Source of the DNA: Contendibacter sp031732755
Lineage (GTDB): Bacteria; Pseudomonadota; Gammaproteobacteria; Competibacterales; Competibacteraceae
Direction: 5' to 3'
Length of the DNA: 64,000 nucleotides
Assembly: GCA_031732755.1 (NCBI GenBank)
Contig: JAVMKI010000051.1
Span: 1-64,000, forward strand
A model generated the notes under the pieces. The model saw only the letters and a program-made list of their open reading frames with translations, was not told where the DNA came from and made no database searches. Of this stretch, positions 43,422-52,493 are shown in pieces (the stretch's first letter is position 1; each line of letters begins with the position of its first letter). The position numbers and the translations under genes were made by a program.

Positions 43422-45128
43422 TTACTCACCCAGCTTTTCCCCAAGCTTGCGCAATTGGGGATTTTCGGGATTTTTCCTTAACGCATTCCGCCAGGTCTTT
43501 TTAGCTTCCTCATGCTGGTCGCTAACCCAGAGCACCTCGACCAGATGCGCGGCGATTTCGGCGTCGGGATTGGCTTGGTAAGCCCGGCGCAGGTATTCCA
43601 ACGCCTTGACATGGTCGCCCAGCCGGTATTGCACCCAGCCCATGCTATCGAGCACGGCGGCATCGTCGGGTAACAACGCCAGCGCCTGCTCGATGTAGCC
43701 CAAGGCTTCCGGGTAACGCGTGGTGCGGTCGGCCAGGGTGTAACCCAACGCGTTGAGGGCCTGCGCGTTCTTGGGATCGGCGGCGAGAATGGCGCGCAAG
43801 TCCCGCTCCAGCACGTCCAACCGGTCCAGTTTTTCGGCCGCCAGCGCCCGCGCGTACAGCAATTCCTTATCGTTCGGGTACAGCGCCACCCCCCGTTCCA
43901 GGGTATCGAAAGCCTCTTGATAGCGGTTCGCCTCGCGCAGCGCCTCAGCCTCGGCCAGATAGAGGGTAATACTGTTTTGTGGCTGATCGCGGCGCAAGGT
44001 CTCGAAATGCTGGGCGAACGCGGCGGTCTCGCCAGCCTTGGCCAGCATCACCCCCTTGCGCAACTGGGCGGTCAGGTAACGCTCCTCGCCGGATACTTTC
44101 CCGTACCACGCGTTGGCCTTGGCGTAATCGCCACGCTGCTCCTCGATCCGGCCCAATTCGAAATAGGTGTCCGCCAGCCGGACGTTGCGCTTGATCAACT
44201 CCAGGAAATAGTTCTCGGCCAGATCGAATTGGCGGGTTTCGGTCGCCAGCACGCCGAGCGCGTAGATGGAATCAGTATCCTTGGGATTCTGATTGAGCAG
44301 GATGGCGAATTCACGGCGGGCCTGGTCCAGTTGGCCGGCGTCCACCAGCAGGCGGGCGTAGTTCATCCGCAGGTTGCGGTCGCGCGGCAGGAGGGCAACC
44401 GCCTTGGCCAGTGCCGCCAGTGCCGCCGTGCGGTCGCCTTGTTCCACCAGCAAGCGAGTGCGCAACAACTGCGCGGGAATCAGTTTGGGATTTTGGGCCA
44501 GCGCCCGATCCAGACTGGCCAGCGCCAGCTTGCGGTCGCCAGCGGCGGCGGCCAACATCGCTTGGTAATATTGCGCGAAAACCGCGCGCGGATAACGGTC
44601 GCCGAACTGCCGCATCACCCGCAATGCCGCCTGTTTGTCGTCCACCTGGCTCAACAGCGATGCCACGGTGGCAAAACCCTGTTGCTGGTCCTTCTTGCTG
44701 GCGGCCTGCCGCACGGCTTCAAGATCGGGCGCGGCTTCGTCCACTTGGCCATTGCGCAGCAGCGCCAGCGCCAGCGCCTGGCGGGCCGTATCGCTGGCGG
44801 GGGCCATGGCGCGCCAGCGCCGGGTCAATTCGAGCGCGGCGGCGTTGTCTTTCATCAGTAGCGCCAGCATGGCCGCGCGTTCGGTAATCTGGGGGTCGTC
44901 GCTGGCCATGGCCAACTTGCGATAATGCTCCAGCGCCACGTTCAGTTGGTCGCGCTTGCCGGCCAGTTCCGCCGCCAGCACCTGATACATCAACTCGGCG
45001 CGGGGGCTGGGCTGCATGACGGGCCGGATCGGGAATTCCGACTCGGCCGGCGCCTGCGCGTCGACCACGGTGGCGCAGCCACTCAACAGCAGGCCGCTGA
45101 AACCCAATGCTTTCAAAAGTCTGTTCAT
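43422..45128 (-). CDS. TPR-repeat outer-membrane lipoprotein
   Basis: A 568-residue protein with a lipobox (LLLSGC, Cys near residue 18) and many tetratricopeptide repeats from about 45 to the end. Clear units are LLVDAGQLDQARREFAILLN, YFELGRIEEQRGDYAKANAW and ALNALGYTLADRTTRYPEAL. It is probably an envelope scaffold for protein-protein contact; the partner is unknown. Similar lipoproteins lie beside hemA in many Gammaproteobacteria. Divergent from hemA. Confidence 0.88.
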   Translation of the reverse strand: MNRLLKALGFSGLLLSGCATVVDAQAPAESEFPIRPVMQPSPRAELMYQVLAAELAGKRDQLNVALEHYRKLAMASDDPQITERAAMLALLMKDNAAALELTRRWRAMAPASDTARQALALALLRNGQVDEAAPDLEAVRQAASKKDQQQGFATVASLLSQVDDKQAALRVMRQFGDRYPRAVFAQYYQAMLAAAAGDRKLALASLDRALAQNPKLIPAQLLRTRLLVEQGDRTAALAALAKAVALLPRDRNLRMNYARLLVDAGQLDQARREFAILLNQNPKDTDSIYALGVLATETRQFDLAENYFLELIKRNVRLADTYFELGRIEEQRGDYAKANAWYGKVSGEERYLTAQLRKGVMLAKAGETAAFAQHFETLRRDQPQNSITLYLAEAEALREANRYQEAFDTLERGVALYPNDKELLYARALAAEKLDRLDVLERDLRAILAADPKNAQALNALGYTLADRTTRYPEALGYIEQALALLPDDAAVLDSMGWVQYRLGDHVKALEYLRRAYQANPDAEIAAHLVEVLWVSDQHEEAKKTWRNALRKNPENPQLRKLGEKLGE

Positions 45129-45249
45129 TACCAGCGCGTGTCGCGGTCTCGCGGCCGAAAGGGCCGCGCGAAACGAATGGGAAAAGGGGCGGAGCTTCGG
45201 TTTTCATCCTTGGAGGCGCAACCACGCGCGCTCGCCGAACCGCAGTCCG

Positions 45250-45278
45250 TTGACAGTATAATCCAATAGCGGTATGAC
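45250..45278 (+). promoter_or_regulatory. Sigma-70-type promoter for hemA
   Basis: Perfect TTGACA (45250-45255), a 17-base spacer and TATGAC (45273-45278) lie 68 bases upstream of the hemA ATG, pointing toward hemA-prfA-prmC. Confidence 0.65.
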
Positions 45279-45345
45279 CTTGCCATGGGCCGGTTTTATC
45301 CCGCAGAATGGCCTTTAATTTTTCGGCTTGATCCGACCGCGTTCC

Positions 45346-46614
45346 ATGTCTCTTCTGGCTCTTGGCCTCAACCACCGGACTGCTCCCGTCGGCGTGCGCG
45401 AACGGGTGGCGTTCGCGCCCGACCGGGTCGGCAACGCCCTGCGGGATTTGCTCGACCGTGGCGGTGCCCACGAAGCGGCCATTCTATCCACCTGCAACCG
45501 TACCGAATTGTATTGCGGCCTGAACGGTCGGGATGGTAGTCGGGTGGTGGAATGGCTGGGCGATTATCACCTGTTGCGGACGGCGGATTTGCAGCCCTAT
45601 CTGTACCGGCATACCGACCAGCAGGCGGTGCGCCATATTCTGCGGGTCGCGTCCGGGCTGGATTCGCTGGTGCTGGGCGAACCGCAGATTCTCGGTCAGG
45701 TCAAGGCCGCCTATCAGGCCGCCAACGGCGCCGGAACCTTGGGCGCTCAACTGGAGCGGTTGTTCCAGCACACCTTCGCGGTGGCCAAGCAGGTGCGCAC
45801 CGACACGCGCATCGGCGCCAGCCCGGTGTCGGTGGCGTTCGCGGCGGTGGGTTTGGCCAAGCAGATTTTCGCCGACCTGCCCAAGCGCGTCGCGCTGCTG
45901 ATCGGCGCCGGCGACACCATCGAGTTGGTCACCCGCCATCTGCATGAAAACGGCGTGGGCCGACTGATCGTCGCCAATCGCACCCTGGAGCGGGCGCACG
46001 CCCTGGTCGCGCCGTTCGGCGGCTACGCCATCGCTCTGGACGAAATCCCCGCCCACCTGGGCGAGGCCGACATGGTGATCGCCGCCACCGCCAGCCCCGG
46101 TCTGATGCTGGACGTGGCGCGGGTTCAATCCTGCCTGAAGCAACGCCGCCGCCGGCCCATGTTCATGGTGGACCTGGCGGTGCCACGCGATATCGACCCG
46201 GCGGTCGCCGGCTTGGACGACGTATACCTGTACACGGTGGACGACCTGAAGGACATCATCCAGGAGAACCTGCGCTCCCGGAAAGCCGCCGCCGAGCAGG
46301 CCGAGGAGATCATCGATCATCAGGTCGAGCACTTCATGGGCTGGTTGCGGGTCCAGGACAGCGTTACCAGCATCCGCGCCCTGCGCCAGCAGGCCGAGGC
46401 GATCCGCGACGAGGCCCTGGCCCGCGCCCGGCGGCAACTGGCTCACGGCAAAAATCCGAACGAGGTGCTGGACCTCTTGGCTAATCTGTTGACCAACAAG
46501 CTTATCCATTCACCCTGCGCCGGCCTGCGCGAGGCCGCCGCCCAAGGCGACACCGATCTGTTGAATCTGATCAAGAATCTGTACCACCTGAACGGTGGCA
46601 ATCTCTGCCGATGA
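45346..46614 (+). CDS. hemA: Glutamyl-tRNA reductase
   Basis: A 422-residue enzyme that reduces glutamyl-tRNA to glutamate-1-semialdehyde, the first step of C5-pathway tetrapyrrole synthesis. The catalytic Cys lies in ILSTCNRTELYC near residue 50, after GLNHRTAPVGVRERVAF. LGEPQILGQVKAAY near 110 and the NADPH domain (LLIGAGDTIELVTRHL near 187) follow, then the C-terminal dimerisation helix. The ATG at 45346 gives the standard N-terminus. prfA overlaps by four bases (ATGA). Confidence 0.97.
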   Translation: MSLLALGLNHRTAPVGVRERVAFAPDRVGNALRDLLDRGGAHEAAILSTCNRTELYCGLNGRDGSRVVEWLGDYHLLRTADLQPYLYRHTDQQAVRHILRVASGLDSLVLGEPQILGQVKAAYQAANGAGTLGAQLERLFQHTFAVAKQVRTDTRIGASPVSVAFAAVGLAKQIFADLPKRVALLIGAGDTIELVTRHLHENGVGRLIVANRTLERAHALVAPFGGYAIALDEIPAHLGEADMVIAATASPGLMLDVARVQSCLKQRRRRPMFMVDLAVPRDIDPAVAGLDDVYLYTVDDLKDIIQENLRSRKAAAEQAEEIIDHQVEHFMGWLRVQDSVTSIRALRQQAEAIRDEALARARRQLAHGKNPNEVLDLLANLLTNKLIHSPCAGLREAAAQGDTDLLNLIKNLYHLNGGNLCR

Positions 46615-47693
46615 ATTCCTCCATGCTGGCCAAGCTGGAACAATTGGCCTCCCGGCACGAGGAAGTGGGCGCGTTGCTGGCGACTGCGGAAATCATCGGC
46701 GACAGCGACCGCTTCCGTGCTTTGTCAGTGGAATACGCCCAACTGGAACCGGTGGCGAGTGGATTTTGGACCTATCGCCGCACCCTCGACGATCTGGACG
46801 CGGCCCGCGAGATGAGTCGGGACAGCGACCCGGACCTGCGCGCCCTGGCCCAGGACGAAGTGCTGGAGACCGAAACCCGCCGCGCCGAGCAGGAACGGGC
46901 ATTGCAACTCCTGCTGCTGCCGCGCGACCCGCACGACGCCGGCAACGTGTTCCTGGAAATCCGCGCCGGCACCGGCGGCGATGAAGCGGCGCTGTTCGCC
47001 GGCGATCTGTTGCGGATGTATGGCCGCTATGCCGAGTTGCGCGGCTGGCAGTGGGAAATCCTCAGCGAAAGTCCCGGCGAGCACGGCGGCTACAAGGAAG
47101 TGATCACCCGTGTCATCGGTCAGGGCGCATATTCGCGGCTCAAGTTCGAATCCGGGGCGCACCGGGTGCAGCGAGTGCCGGTCACCGAGGCGCAGGGCCG
47201 CATCCACACGTCCGCCGCCACCGTGGCGATCCTGCCGGAACTGGCGGAAGTGGAACAGATCGAGATCAACCCCGGCGACTTGCGCGTCGACACCTATCGC
47301 GCTTCCGGGGCCGGCGGCCAACATGTCAACAAGACCGATTCGGCCATCCGCATCACCCATCTGCCCAGCGGCATCGTGGTCGAGTGCCAGGACGAGCGTT
47401 CCCAGCACAAGAATCGCTCGCGGGCGATGTCCCTGCTGCAAGCCAAGTTGTTGGCGAGCGAACGGGAGAAGCAACAAACCGCCCAAGCCCAGACCCGGAA
47501 GTTGCTGGTCGGCAGCGGCGACCGCTCCGAACGCATTCGCACCTACAACTTCCCGCAGGGGCGAGTCACCGATCACCGCATCAACCTCACGCTCTACAAG
47601 CTCGGCGACATCTTGGCCGGGAATCTCGATCCCGTCATCGAGCCGTTGATTCAGGAATATCAGGCTGATCAGTTGGCGGCGCTGGCCGAGTGA
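46611..47693 (+). CDS. prfA: Peptide chain release factor 1
   Basis: A 360-residue factor that terminates translation at UAA and UAG. The GGQ loop is RASGAGGQHVNKTDSAIRI near residue 230, whose Gln is methylated by the downstream PrmC. The stop-codon-recognition region lies around 185-200. Second gene of hemA-prfA-prmC, overlapping both neighbours by four bases. Confidence 0.97.
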   Translation: MNSSMLAKLEQLASRHEEVGALLATAEIIGDSDRFRALSVEYAQLEPVASGFWTYRRTLDDLDAAREMSRDSDPDLRALAQDEVLETETRRAEQERALQLLLLPRDPHDAGNVFLEIRAGTGGDEAALFAGDLLRMYGRYAELRGWQWEILSESPGEHGGYKEVITRVIGQGAYSRLKFESGAHRVQRVPVTEAQGRIHTSAATVAILPELAEVEQIEINPGDLRVDTYRASGAGGQHVNKTDSAIRITHLPSGIVVECQDERSQHKNRSRAMSLLQAKLLASEREKQQTAQAQTRKLLVGSGDRSERIRTYNFPQGRVTDHRINLTLYKLGDILAGNLDPVIEPLIQEYQADQLAALAE

Positions 47694-48559
47694 GTGCCGC
47701 CACTCTCCGCGAACTGCTTAACCACGCCGCCCAGCGCCTGATCGGAATCAGCGGCAGTCCACGCTTGGACGCCGAAATCCTGCTGGCGGCGGCGTTGAAT
47801 CGGCCCCGTGGCTATTTGCACGCCTGGCCGGAACGGGTGCCGGAACCCGAACAGGCCGCTTGCTTTGCCGCCTGGCTGGACCGTCGGCGCGCGGGCGAAC
47901 CTGTGGCCTACATCCTCGGTCGGCGAGAATTCTGGTCGCTGGACCTGGAAGTCACCCCGGATACGCTGATTCCCCGCCCGGAAACCGAATTGCTGGTGGA
48001 ACTGGCGCTGGCGCGATTGCCGAAGGACCAGCCAGTGACCGTCGCTGATCTGGGCACGGGTAGTGGCGCGATTGCCCTGGCGCTGGCGGTGGAGCGGCCT
48101 CTGGCGCGAATCGTCGCCACCGACCAGAGTCCAGCAGCGTTGATGGTCGCCCGGCGCAATACCCGGCGGCTGGAGATTCGCAACGTGGAATTCCGCGAAG
48201 GCGACTGGTGCGCACCGTTGGGCGACGAACGGTTCGACCTGATCGCCGCGAATCCCCCTTACGTCGCCGCCATCGATCCCCACTGGCGGCAAGGCGAATT
48301 GCGATTTGAGCCACCGGCGGCACTGGTGGCGGGCGACGATGGATTGTCCGCCCTGCGCGCCATCGTCGCCCAAGCGCCGGACTACCTGAAACCGGGCGGC
48401 TGGTTGTTGCTGGAACACGGTTACGATCAAGGCGAGGCGGTTCCGGCGTTGCTGCGGGAACGTGGCTTCGACGCGGTGAGCGATCATCGGGATATGGCTG
48501 GCATCAGTCGAACCAGCAGCGGACGCTGGTTATCTCATATCAGGCTATTGACGGCTTAA
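47690..48559 (+). CDS. prmC: Release-factor glutamine N5-methyltransferase
   Basis: A 289-residue SAM enzyme that methylates the GGQ glutamine of RF1 and RF2. The N-terminal helical domain is followed by IPRPETELLVELALA near residue 100, the SAM motif VADLGTGSGAIALALA near 118 and the catalytic IAANPPYVA near 185. It starts with GTG overlapping the prfA stop (GTGA), and in-frame MSAATLRELL gives the right length. Confidence 0.96.
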   Translation: MSAATLRELLNHAAQRLIGISGSPRLDAEILLAAALNRPRGYLHAWPERVPEPEQAACFAAWLDRRRAGEPVAYILGRREFWSLDLEVTPDTLIPRPETELLVELALARLPKDQPVTVADLGTGSGAIALALAVERPLARIVATDQSPAALMVARRNTRRLEIRNVEFREGDWCAPLGDERFDLIAANPPYVAAIDPHWRQGELRFEPPAALVAGDDGLSALRAIVAQAPDYLKPGGWLLLEHGYDQGEAVPALLRERGFDAVSDHRDMAGISRTSSGRWLSHIRLLTA

Positions 48560-48589
48560 AAAACCCCTGTTTTTGGAGTCGATATAAAG

Positions 48590-49885
48590 TCAGATACAAA
48601 ATGGAAAAGGTTTTAATCCAAAAGCAAATACTTTTTGAACAGGAGCAATAATTTGGTCGTTCAATTTGATCTGATTGGCCGAGCGACGCTTTACACTATC
48701 TTCGCTAACAATTTCAACAAGCTTCTCTTCAAGAAGTTTACCGATTGATTCGCGGTAGATTTTTGCAGATGCAGGCGAACCATTGCATGTCGTGGCAAAT
48801 AACACGCCGAAGCTAAGCCCCTCATCGTTCGCGTAAATGAGACGAGGGATTTGTTCTACAAGCGTTGAGATACTTGATTTACGCGCCACATCATCAAATT
48901 CAAAACCTAAAGCCGATTGTCCGAGATGCGCTGCGTCAAAAACAGGGTCATATCCAATGATCTGGAACATGTCGAGGCCAGGGCCACCATAGTGGATGAA
49001 GTTGTTGTTATGTTGCCAATGCACTTCGGTCATCACATCACGAGCTTTATAGTGTTGAGAAAGATGAATTAGCCAGTAGTCCCCATGCCCTTTCTTGTTA
49101 CGGATGAAAAAGGGCGTGTAGTACTTGGCGCCGCAGCGATCAACCAACGCTCGATATAAAGCGCTTTGGATGAATAAGCGCCAGTGTTTCTCTGAAGACT
49201 TGATCTCCTCGAAAGAGCGTCCTTGTAGAATGTCGGGAACACCAATACTAGAAAGAAGACTTTGCGTCAGCTTACTATCAGCGGCATAGTTTAGGAAAGA
49301 GTCAACGGCAAAAGTTAAGATCACTTCAGCGTTTGGTAAGTTAGCGAAGATATGCTTGATGAGCTGAGTTGGCGCTTCCTTATAGCCATACTGGTCAAGC
49401 ATGAAAATTGATCTTCCATTACGCGGGTTTTTCTTTTTAATAAATTCGATGATCGAATCAGCCTCATCCTGAAATCGTGCGTGTCGAAGTTGTATCGTAT
49501 TTCCAATTTTATCACCATATCCAGCCTCACGTAGCACTTTATCCAGATGAGTATAAGCATATTTTTCGGCCTCGATGAAAAAGTAGTCTATCGAGAACTT
49601 GACAGGCTTATACCGATCTTTATTGATTAAAAACTCCGCTTCTCTGGCAGCATCAAGAAAAATGAGTGGGGAACCATTGACAAGTTCTCTTGTATTGCTA
49701 TGGATATACATTCCACCACCCGCAAAGCCATCAACCAGGGTTAGCTTCAAGCTATCTTGATTGGGAGAGCTGACCAGTGTCCGAAAATACGCGGCCAAGT
49801 AGGTCTGGAGGATCTGGTGCTTAGCGATACTATGCTGCTGAATGAAGTCGGGACCGTTTTTCCAATTGTATGGTTTGTATGGCAT
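48590..49885 (-). CDS. tcmP: Three-Cys-motif partner protein TcmP
   Basis: A 431-residue protein of the TcmP family, known mainly for occurring beside three-Cys-motif (Gp37/Gp68) genes. Visible blocks: WKNGPDFIQQHSIAKHQILQTYL at the N-terminus (split as the family start), LTLVDGFAGGGMY near residue 50 (SAM-methyltransferase-like glycine loop), IFMLDQYGYKE near 155 and a C-terminal winged-helix-like end. The gene is visibly AT-richer than its neighbours, with codon use to match, suggesting transfer. Activity is not established; the glycine loop suggests nucleotide or SAM binding. It starts nine bases after the DUF5131 stop. Confidence 0.88.
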   Translation of the reverse strand: MPYKPYNWKNGPDFIQQHSIAKHQILQTYLAAYFRTLVSSPNQDSLKLTLVDGFAGGGMYIHSNTRELVNGSPLIFLDAAREAEFLINKDRYKPVKFSIDYFFIEAEKYAYTHLDKVLREAGYGDKIGNTIQLRHARFQDEADSIIEFIKKKNPRNGRSIFMLDQYGYKEAPTQLIKHIFANLPNAEVILTFAVDSFLNYAADSKLTQSLLSSIGVPDILQGRSFEEIKSSEKHWRLFIQSALYRALVDRCGAKYYTPFFIRNKKGHGDYWLIHLSQHYKARDVMTEVHWQHNNNFIHYGGPGLDMFQIIGYDPVFDAAHLGQSALGFEFDDVARKSSISTLVEQIPRLIYANDEGLSFGVLFATTCNGSPASAKIYRESIGKLLEEKLVEIVSEDSVKRRSANQIKLNDQIIAPVQKVFAFGLKPFPFCI

Positions 49886-49894
49886 TGCAATCGT

Positions 49895-50638
49895 TCAAAT
49901 GTTAGCAACAAGTTCTGGCATAGCATCCCAAGTGCGGCCCGCCAGCAGTCGGCCATTGGCGTTCTTGGCGCGGCGGACGCCGTCCGCGCCCCAACCACCC
50001 CACTGCTTGAAGAAGAACGCCACGCCAGCCGCCTCGCACTGATCGCGCACCGCCAGCGCCCATTCTGGGCGCATTGGCCGGGCGTTCGGGCCGGACTCGC
50101 CACCGACGATGACCCAGTGAATCCCGTTCAGGTTCATTGGCCCCAAATGTTCCAGCAGGGGTTCGACCGATAGGAAGCGGATACGAACGGCGACCTGCCG
50201 CAGGTGATCGATACGCGGCAAGCCATACAGGCGATTTTCCACCGAGACCCCCAGCCAGACGTTGGCGGGAACGGCGCGTTGGCCAAAGAAGCGCGAGAGC
50301 CGATCCGCCCGCTTGGTCAGGATTTGGTAAGTGTGCTGGGGTGTTCGATCCGCCACGGTCATCACTTGTTCAATAAAAGCATCGGGCACCTCTTCGTGAA
50401 ACAAGTCGCTCATCGAATTTACGAAATAGACCGTCGGTTTCTTGCGCTGGAGCGGTTGTTTTAACCGGGCTGGATGCAAAGTCAGAGTAAACCCCCGCGC
50501 GTAGCCCGCCGCCCCCATCGCCTGTAATCGATGCGCGAGCGTTTCGGCATAGCAATTTTTACAACCCGGAGAAATTTTCGTGCAGCCGGTGACCGGGTTC
50601 CACGTCTGTTCCGTCCATTCGATCTTGCTGTCGCTCAT
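49895..50638 (-). CDS. Three-Cys-motif (phage Gp37/Gp68, DUF5131) protein
   Basis: A 247-residue protein that starts KIEWTEQTWNPVTGCTKI and has C-x6-C-x2-C in GCTKISPGCKNCYAETLAHR. It also has FVNSMSDLFHEEVPD near 72, LTKRADRL near 105, WLGVSVEN near 128 and VIVGGESGPNARPM near 175. These are the family signatures. The three-Cys motif resembles a radical-SAM cluster site with altered spacing; enzyme activity is unproven. It precedes tcmP by nine bases in what looks like one operon. Confidence 0.9.
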   Translation of the reverse strand: MSDSKIEWTEQTWNPVTGCTKISPGCKNCYAETLAHRLQAMGAAGYARGFTLTLHPARLKQPLQRKKPTVYFVNSMSDLFHEEVPDAFIEQVMTVADRTPQHTYQILTKRADRLSRFFGQRAVPANVWLGVSVENRLYGLPRIDHLRQVAVRIRFLSVEPLLEHLGPMNLNGIHWVIVGGESGPNARPMRPEWALAVRDQCEAAGVAFFFKQWGGWGADGVRRAKNANGRLLAGRTWDAMPELVANI

Positions 50639-50815
50639 CGTATCGTCTCTCGCCGCTCACCCATCGAAGTTTAGAACAGAAAGATTGATCGATGAATCGC
50701 TTAGCAGTAGCGGCCCGGCGCGCGAATTCATGGCGCGGTTCCACCACTGGCTGAACAGTCCTAAACTCAAGGACTTGGTGGTAGCGTTGTGGGAAATGCA
50801 GCTTTCCCTTACTGA
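50639..50815. other. Short intergenic region upstream of the three-Cys-motif gene
   Basis: A plus-strand frame crosses this stretch (…MARFHHWLNSPKLKDLVV…) but has no start with a ribosome site and overlaps both flanking genes antisense. I see no convincing gene or terminator. Confidence 0.4.
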
Positions 50816-51154
50816 TCATCGCCAGTCGCTGGAACGGGATGGTAGAAACAACTCCGACCAGTGTTGAACCTGGCACGTCCGGCAAAGCAGGTAAGTCAGT
50901 ATGACGATGTTACCGAGCAGAAACAGGGCGATGATCCAGGCCGCCGCCCGCCACGGGTTCGGTTCCACCAAGGCCAGCCAAACCGCGACGAACAGTAGTC
51001 CCACGCCAAGGTCCAGCAGGGCAACCACCCCCCATGGATTGGCGATGATGTGGCGCAATCCGGCCAGTACATGGCTTTGTCCGCTGGCGGTCAGCATGGC
51101 GGCCACGAGCAGGCCGAGTAGGGTTCCGCAGACGATGACAACGATACGGAGCAT
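50816..51154 (-). CDS. DUF1475-like small membrane protein
   Basis: A 112-residue protein with three hydrophobic helices: IVVIVCGTLLGLLVAAML, WGVVALLDLGVGLLFVAVWLAL and AAWIIALFLLGNIVILTYLL. An EPNPWRA loop and a polar tail with a CxxC pair (CRTCQVQHW) are also present. The layout matches DUF1475 proteins. Function unknown. GAGGG lies five bases before the ATG. Confidence 0.7.
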   Translation of the reverse strand: MLRIVVIVCGTLLGLLVAAMLTASGQSHVLAGLRHIIANPWGVVALLDLGVGLLFVAVWLALVEPNPWRAAAWIIALFLLGNIVILTYLLCRTCQVQHWSELFLPSRSSDWR

Positions 51155-51407
51155 AAAGGCCCTCGAAGTGACGAATGAGGCTATCCAACAAGACCACGCC
51201 AGGGGCGGGAAGTGCGTTTGTTTCCTCTCGCCACACGACCGGTTTCGATTTCTCCTCCTGACTGGCTGAGCAGTCGCGGCGCCGCTGATGAAAGGTCGCC
51301 CGCGCGCGGTCAGCACTCTCGCGACGCCGCCACCCGATTTGGCAAGCACGACCACGCGCGCCGGGCTAAAATTTCACCATCGAGCCATTTTTAGTGATGG
51401 ATTACCT

Positions 51408-51956
51408 ATGCGCGACGACTCGGATCAACTCAAGCAACGCATCGCGGCCCTCGAACAGGAAGTCGCCACGCTGAAAAAGCGCGGCTCGCCCTATCCAGGC
51501 ATCCCCTATCGCGGCATCCGCAAACGGTCCAACCGTTGTTTCTGGAGCCTTCCGCTATACGATATCGCCCTGGGACCGGACTTGGAGAAAGGCGAGTTGC
51601 GCGGCCACGCACGCGGGATTATCGCCATCGGCGACATCGCGACGGGGGTGTTGGCCCTGGGCGGCATTGCCCGTGGTCTCGTGGCAATCGGCGGCTTGGC
51701 GCTGGGCTTGGTGCTGGGCTTTGGCGGTCTGAGCACCGGCCTGCTGGCAATCGGCGGCCTGGCGCTGGGAGGCGTCGCCATCGGCGGCGGCGCTATCGGC
51801 GGCATCGCGATTGGCGGCGGTGCCGTCGGCTATTACGCGGTGGGCGGCGGCGCGGTCGGGGAGCACGTGATCAGCGGCCTGGCTCAGGATCCCGAGGCCG
51901 TGCGGTTTTTCAATGACTGGCTGCCAGGCTTGCGAGGATTGCTTTTCCCCCACTAA
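51408..51956 (+). CDS. Gly-rich repeat protein with an N-terminal coiled coil
   Basis: A 182-residue protein. Residues 6-26 (DQLKQRIAALEQEVATLKKR) form a short Leu-zipper coiled coil. Residues about 65-160 are a regular Gly/Ala/Ile/Leu repeat of about seven residues (GGLALGL, GGLSTGL, GGLALGG, GGGAIGG, GGGAVGY), often with a Gly pair after two hydrophobic residues. It may form a beta-helix-like or membrane-associated structure; no signal peptide is seen. No named family recognised with certainty. No strong ribosome site. Confidence 0.6.
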   Translation: MRDDSDQLKQRIAALEQEVATLKKRGSPYPGIPYRGIRKRSNRCFWSLPLYDIALGPDLEKGELRGHARGIIAIGDIATGVLALGGIARGLVAIGGLALGLVLGFGGLSTGLLAIGGLALGGVAIGGGAIGGIAIGGGAVGYYAVGGGAVGEHVISGLAQDPEAVRFFNDWLPGLRGLLFPH

Positions 51957-52012
51957 CGCCCTTTCCCGCCAGACCCTGGCGTGAACTCGGCCCGGCGGGA
52001 AAGGGGAACCGG

Positions 52013-52306
52013 CTAGCCGTGGCCGTGGGCGATAGGCTTTTCGGTGAAGAGATAATCCTTCAACTCCTTATCGAAGGTGGGATCTTGCCGACGAATCCAT
52101 TCCAGCACCATGGCCGCGTGTTCTTTTTCCTCATCCCGGTTGTGGGCGAGAATGGCCTTTAACTCCGGGTTCTTGCAGGCGTCCACCCGTTGGTTGTACC
52201 AGTCGACCGCTTCCAGTTCCTCCATCAGGGATACAATCGCCCGGTGCATGTCGCGGGTTTCGTCCGACAACTCGTTGATGGGTTCGTGATAGCCTTCGCT
52301 CGCCAT
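52013..52306 (-). CDS. Encapsulated-ferritin-like protein (EncFtn family)
   Basis: A 97-residue two-helix ferritin matching EncFtn. HRAIVSLMEELEAVDWYNQR (E29, E30, E32 and W36) and LAHNRDEEKEHAAMVLEW (E59, E60 and H63) provide the di-iron centre formed between subunits of an annular decamer. EncFtn oxidises iron inside an encapsulin shell. Here the protein ends TEKPIAHGHG, without the usual C-terminal encapsulin-targeting peptide, and no encapsulin gene lies on either side. It may work alone or with a shell gene elsewhere. Confidence 0.88.
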   Translation of the reverse strand: MASEGYHEPINELSDETRDMHRAIVSLMEELEAVDWYNQRVDACKNPELKAILAHNRDEEKEHAAMVLEWIRRQDPTFDKELKDYLFTEKPIAHGHG

Positions 52307-52493
52307 GGACAGGTCTCCTCGATTGGTTGCTGGTGTTGCTCGGTTAGGTGTGGACGGCAGGACTTACGCTGTAAAGATAACCGATTGATTGTGGAAGGCC
52401 GCGATGGTTCACTGCGTATCGTGGGCAAACCCGCGCCGACGTGGAAACCGTTATTTGAAAAAGCCGGTTTTTGTACAGCCTCTTGGACAGCCT

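Noticed and set aside
45255..45260. Minus-strand TATACT as a promoter for the TPR lipoprotein gene
   Set aside because: No -35 hexamer at the right spacing, and it lies inside the hemA promoter spacer.
50580..50867. 95-codon plus-strand frame between the three-Cys-motif and DUF1475 genes
   Set aside because: It overlaps both genes antisense and has no start with a ribosome site.
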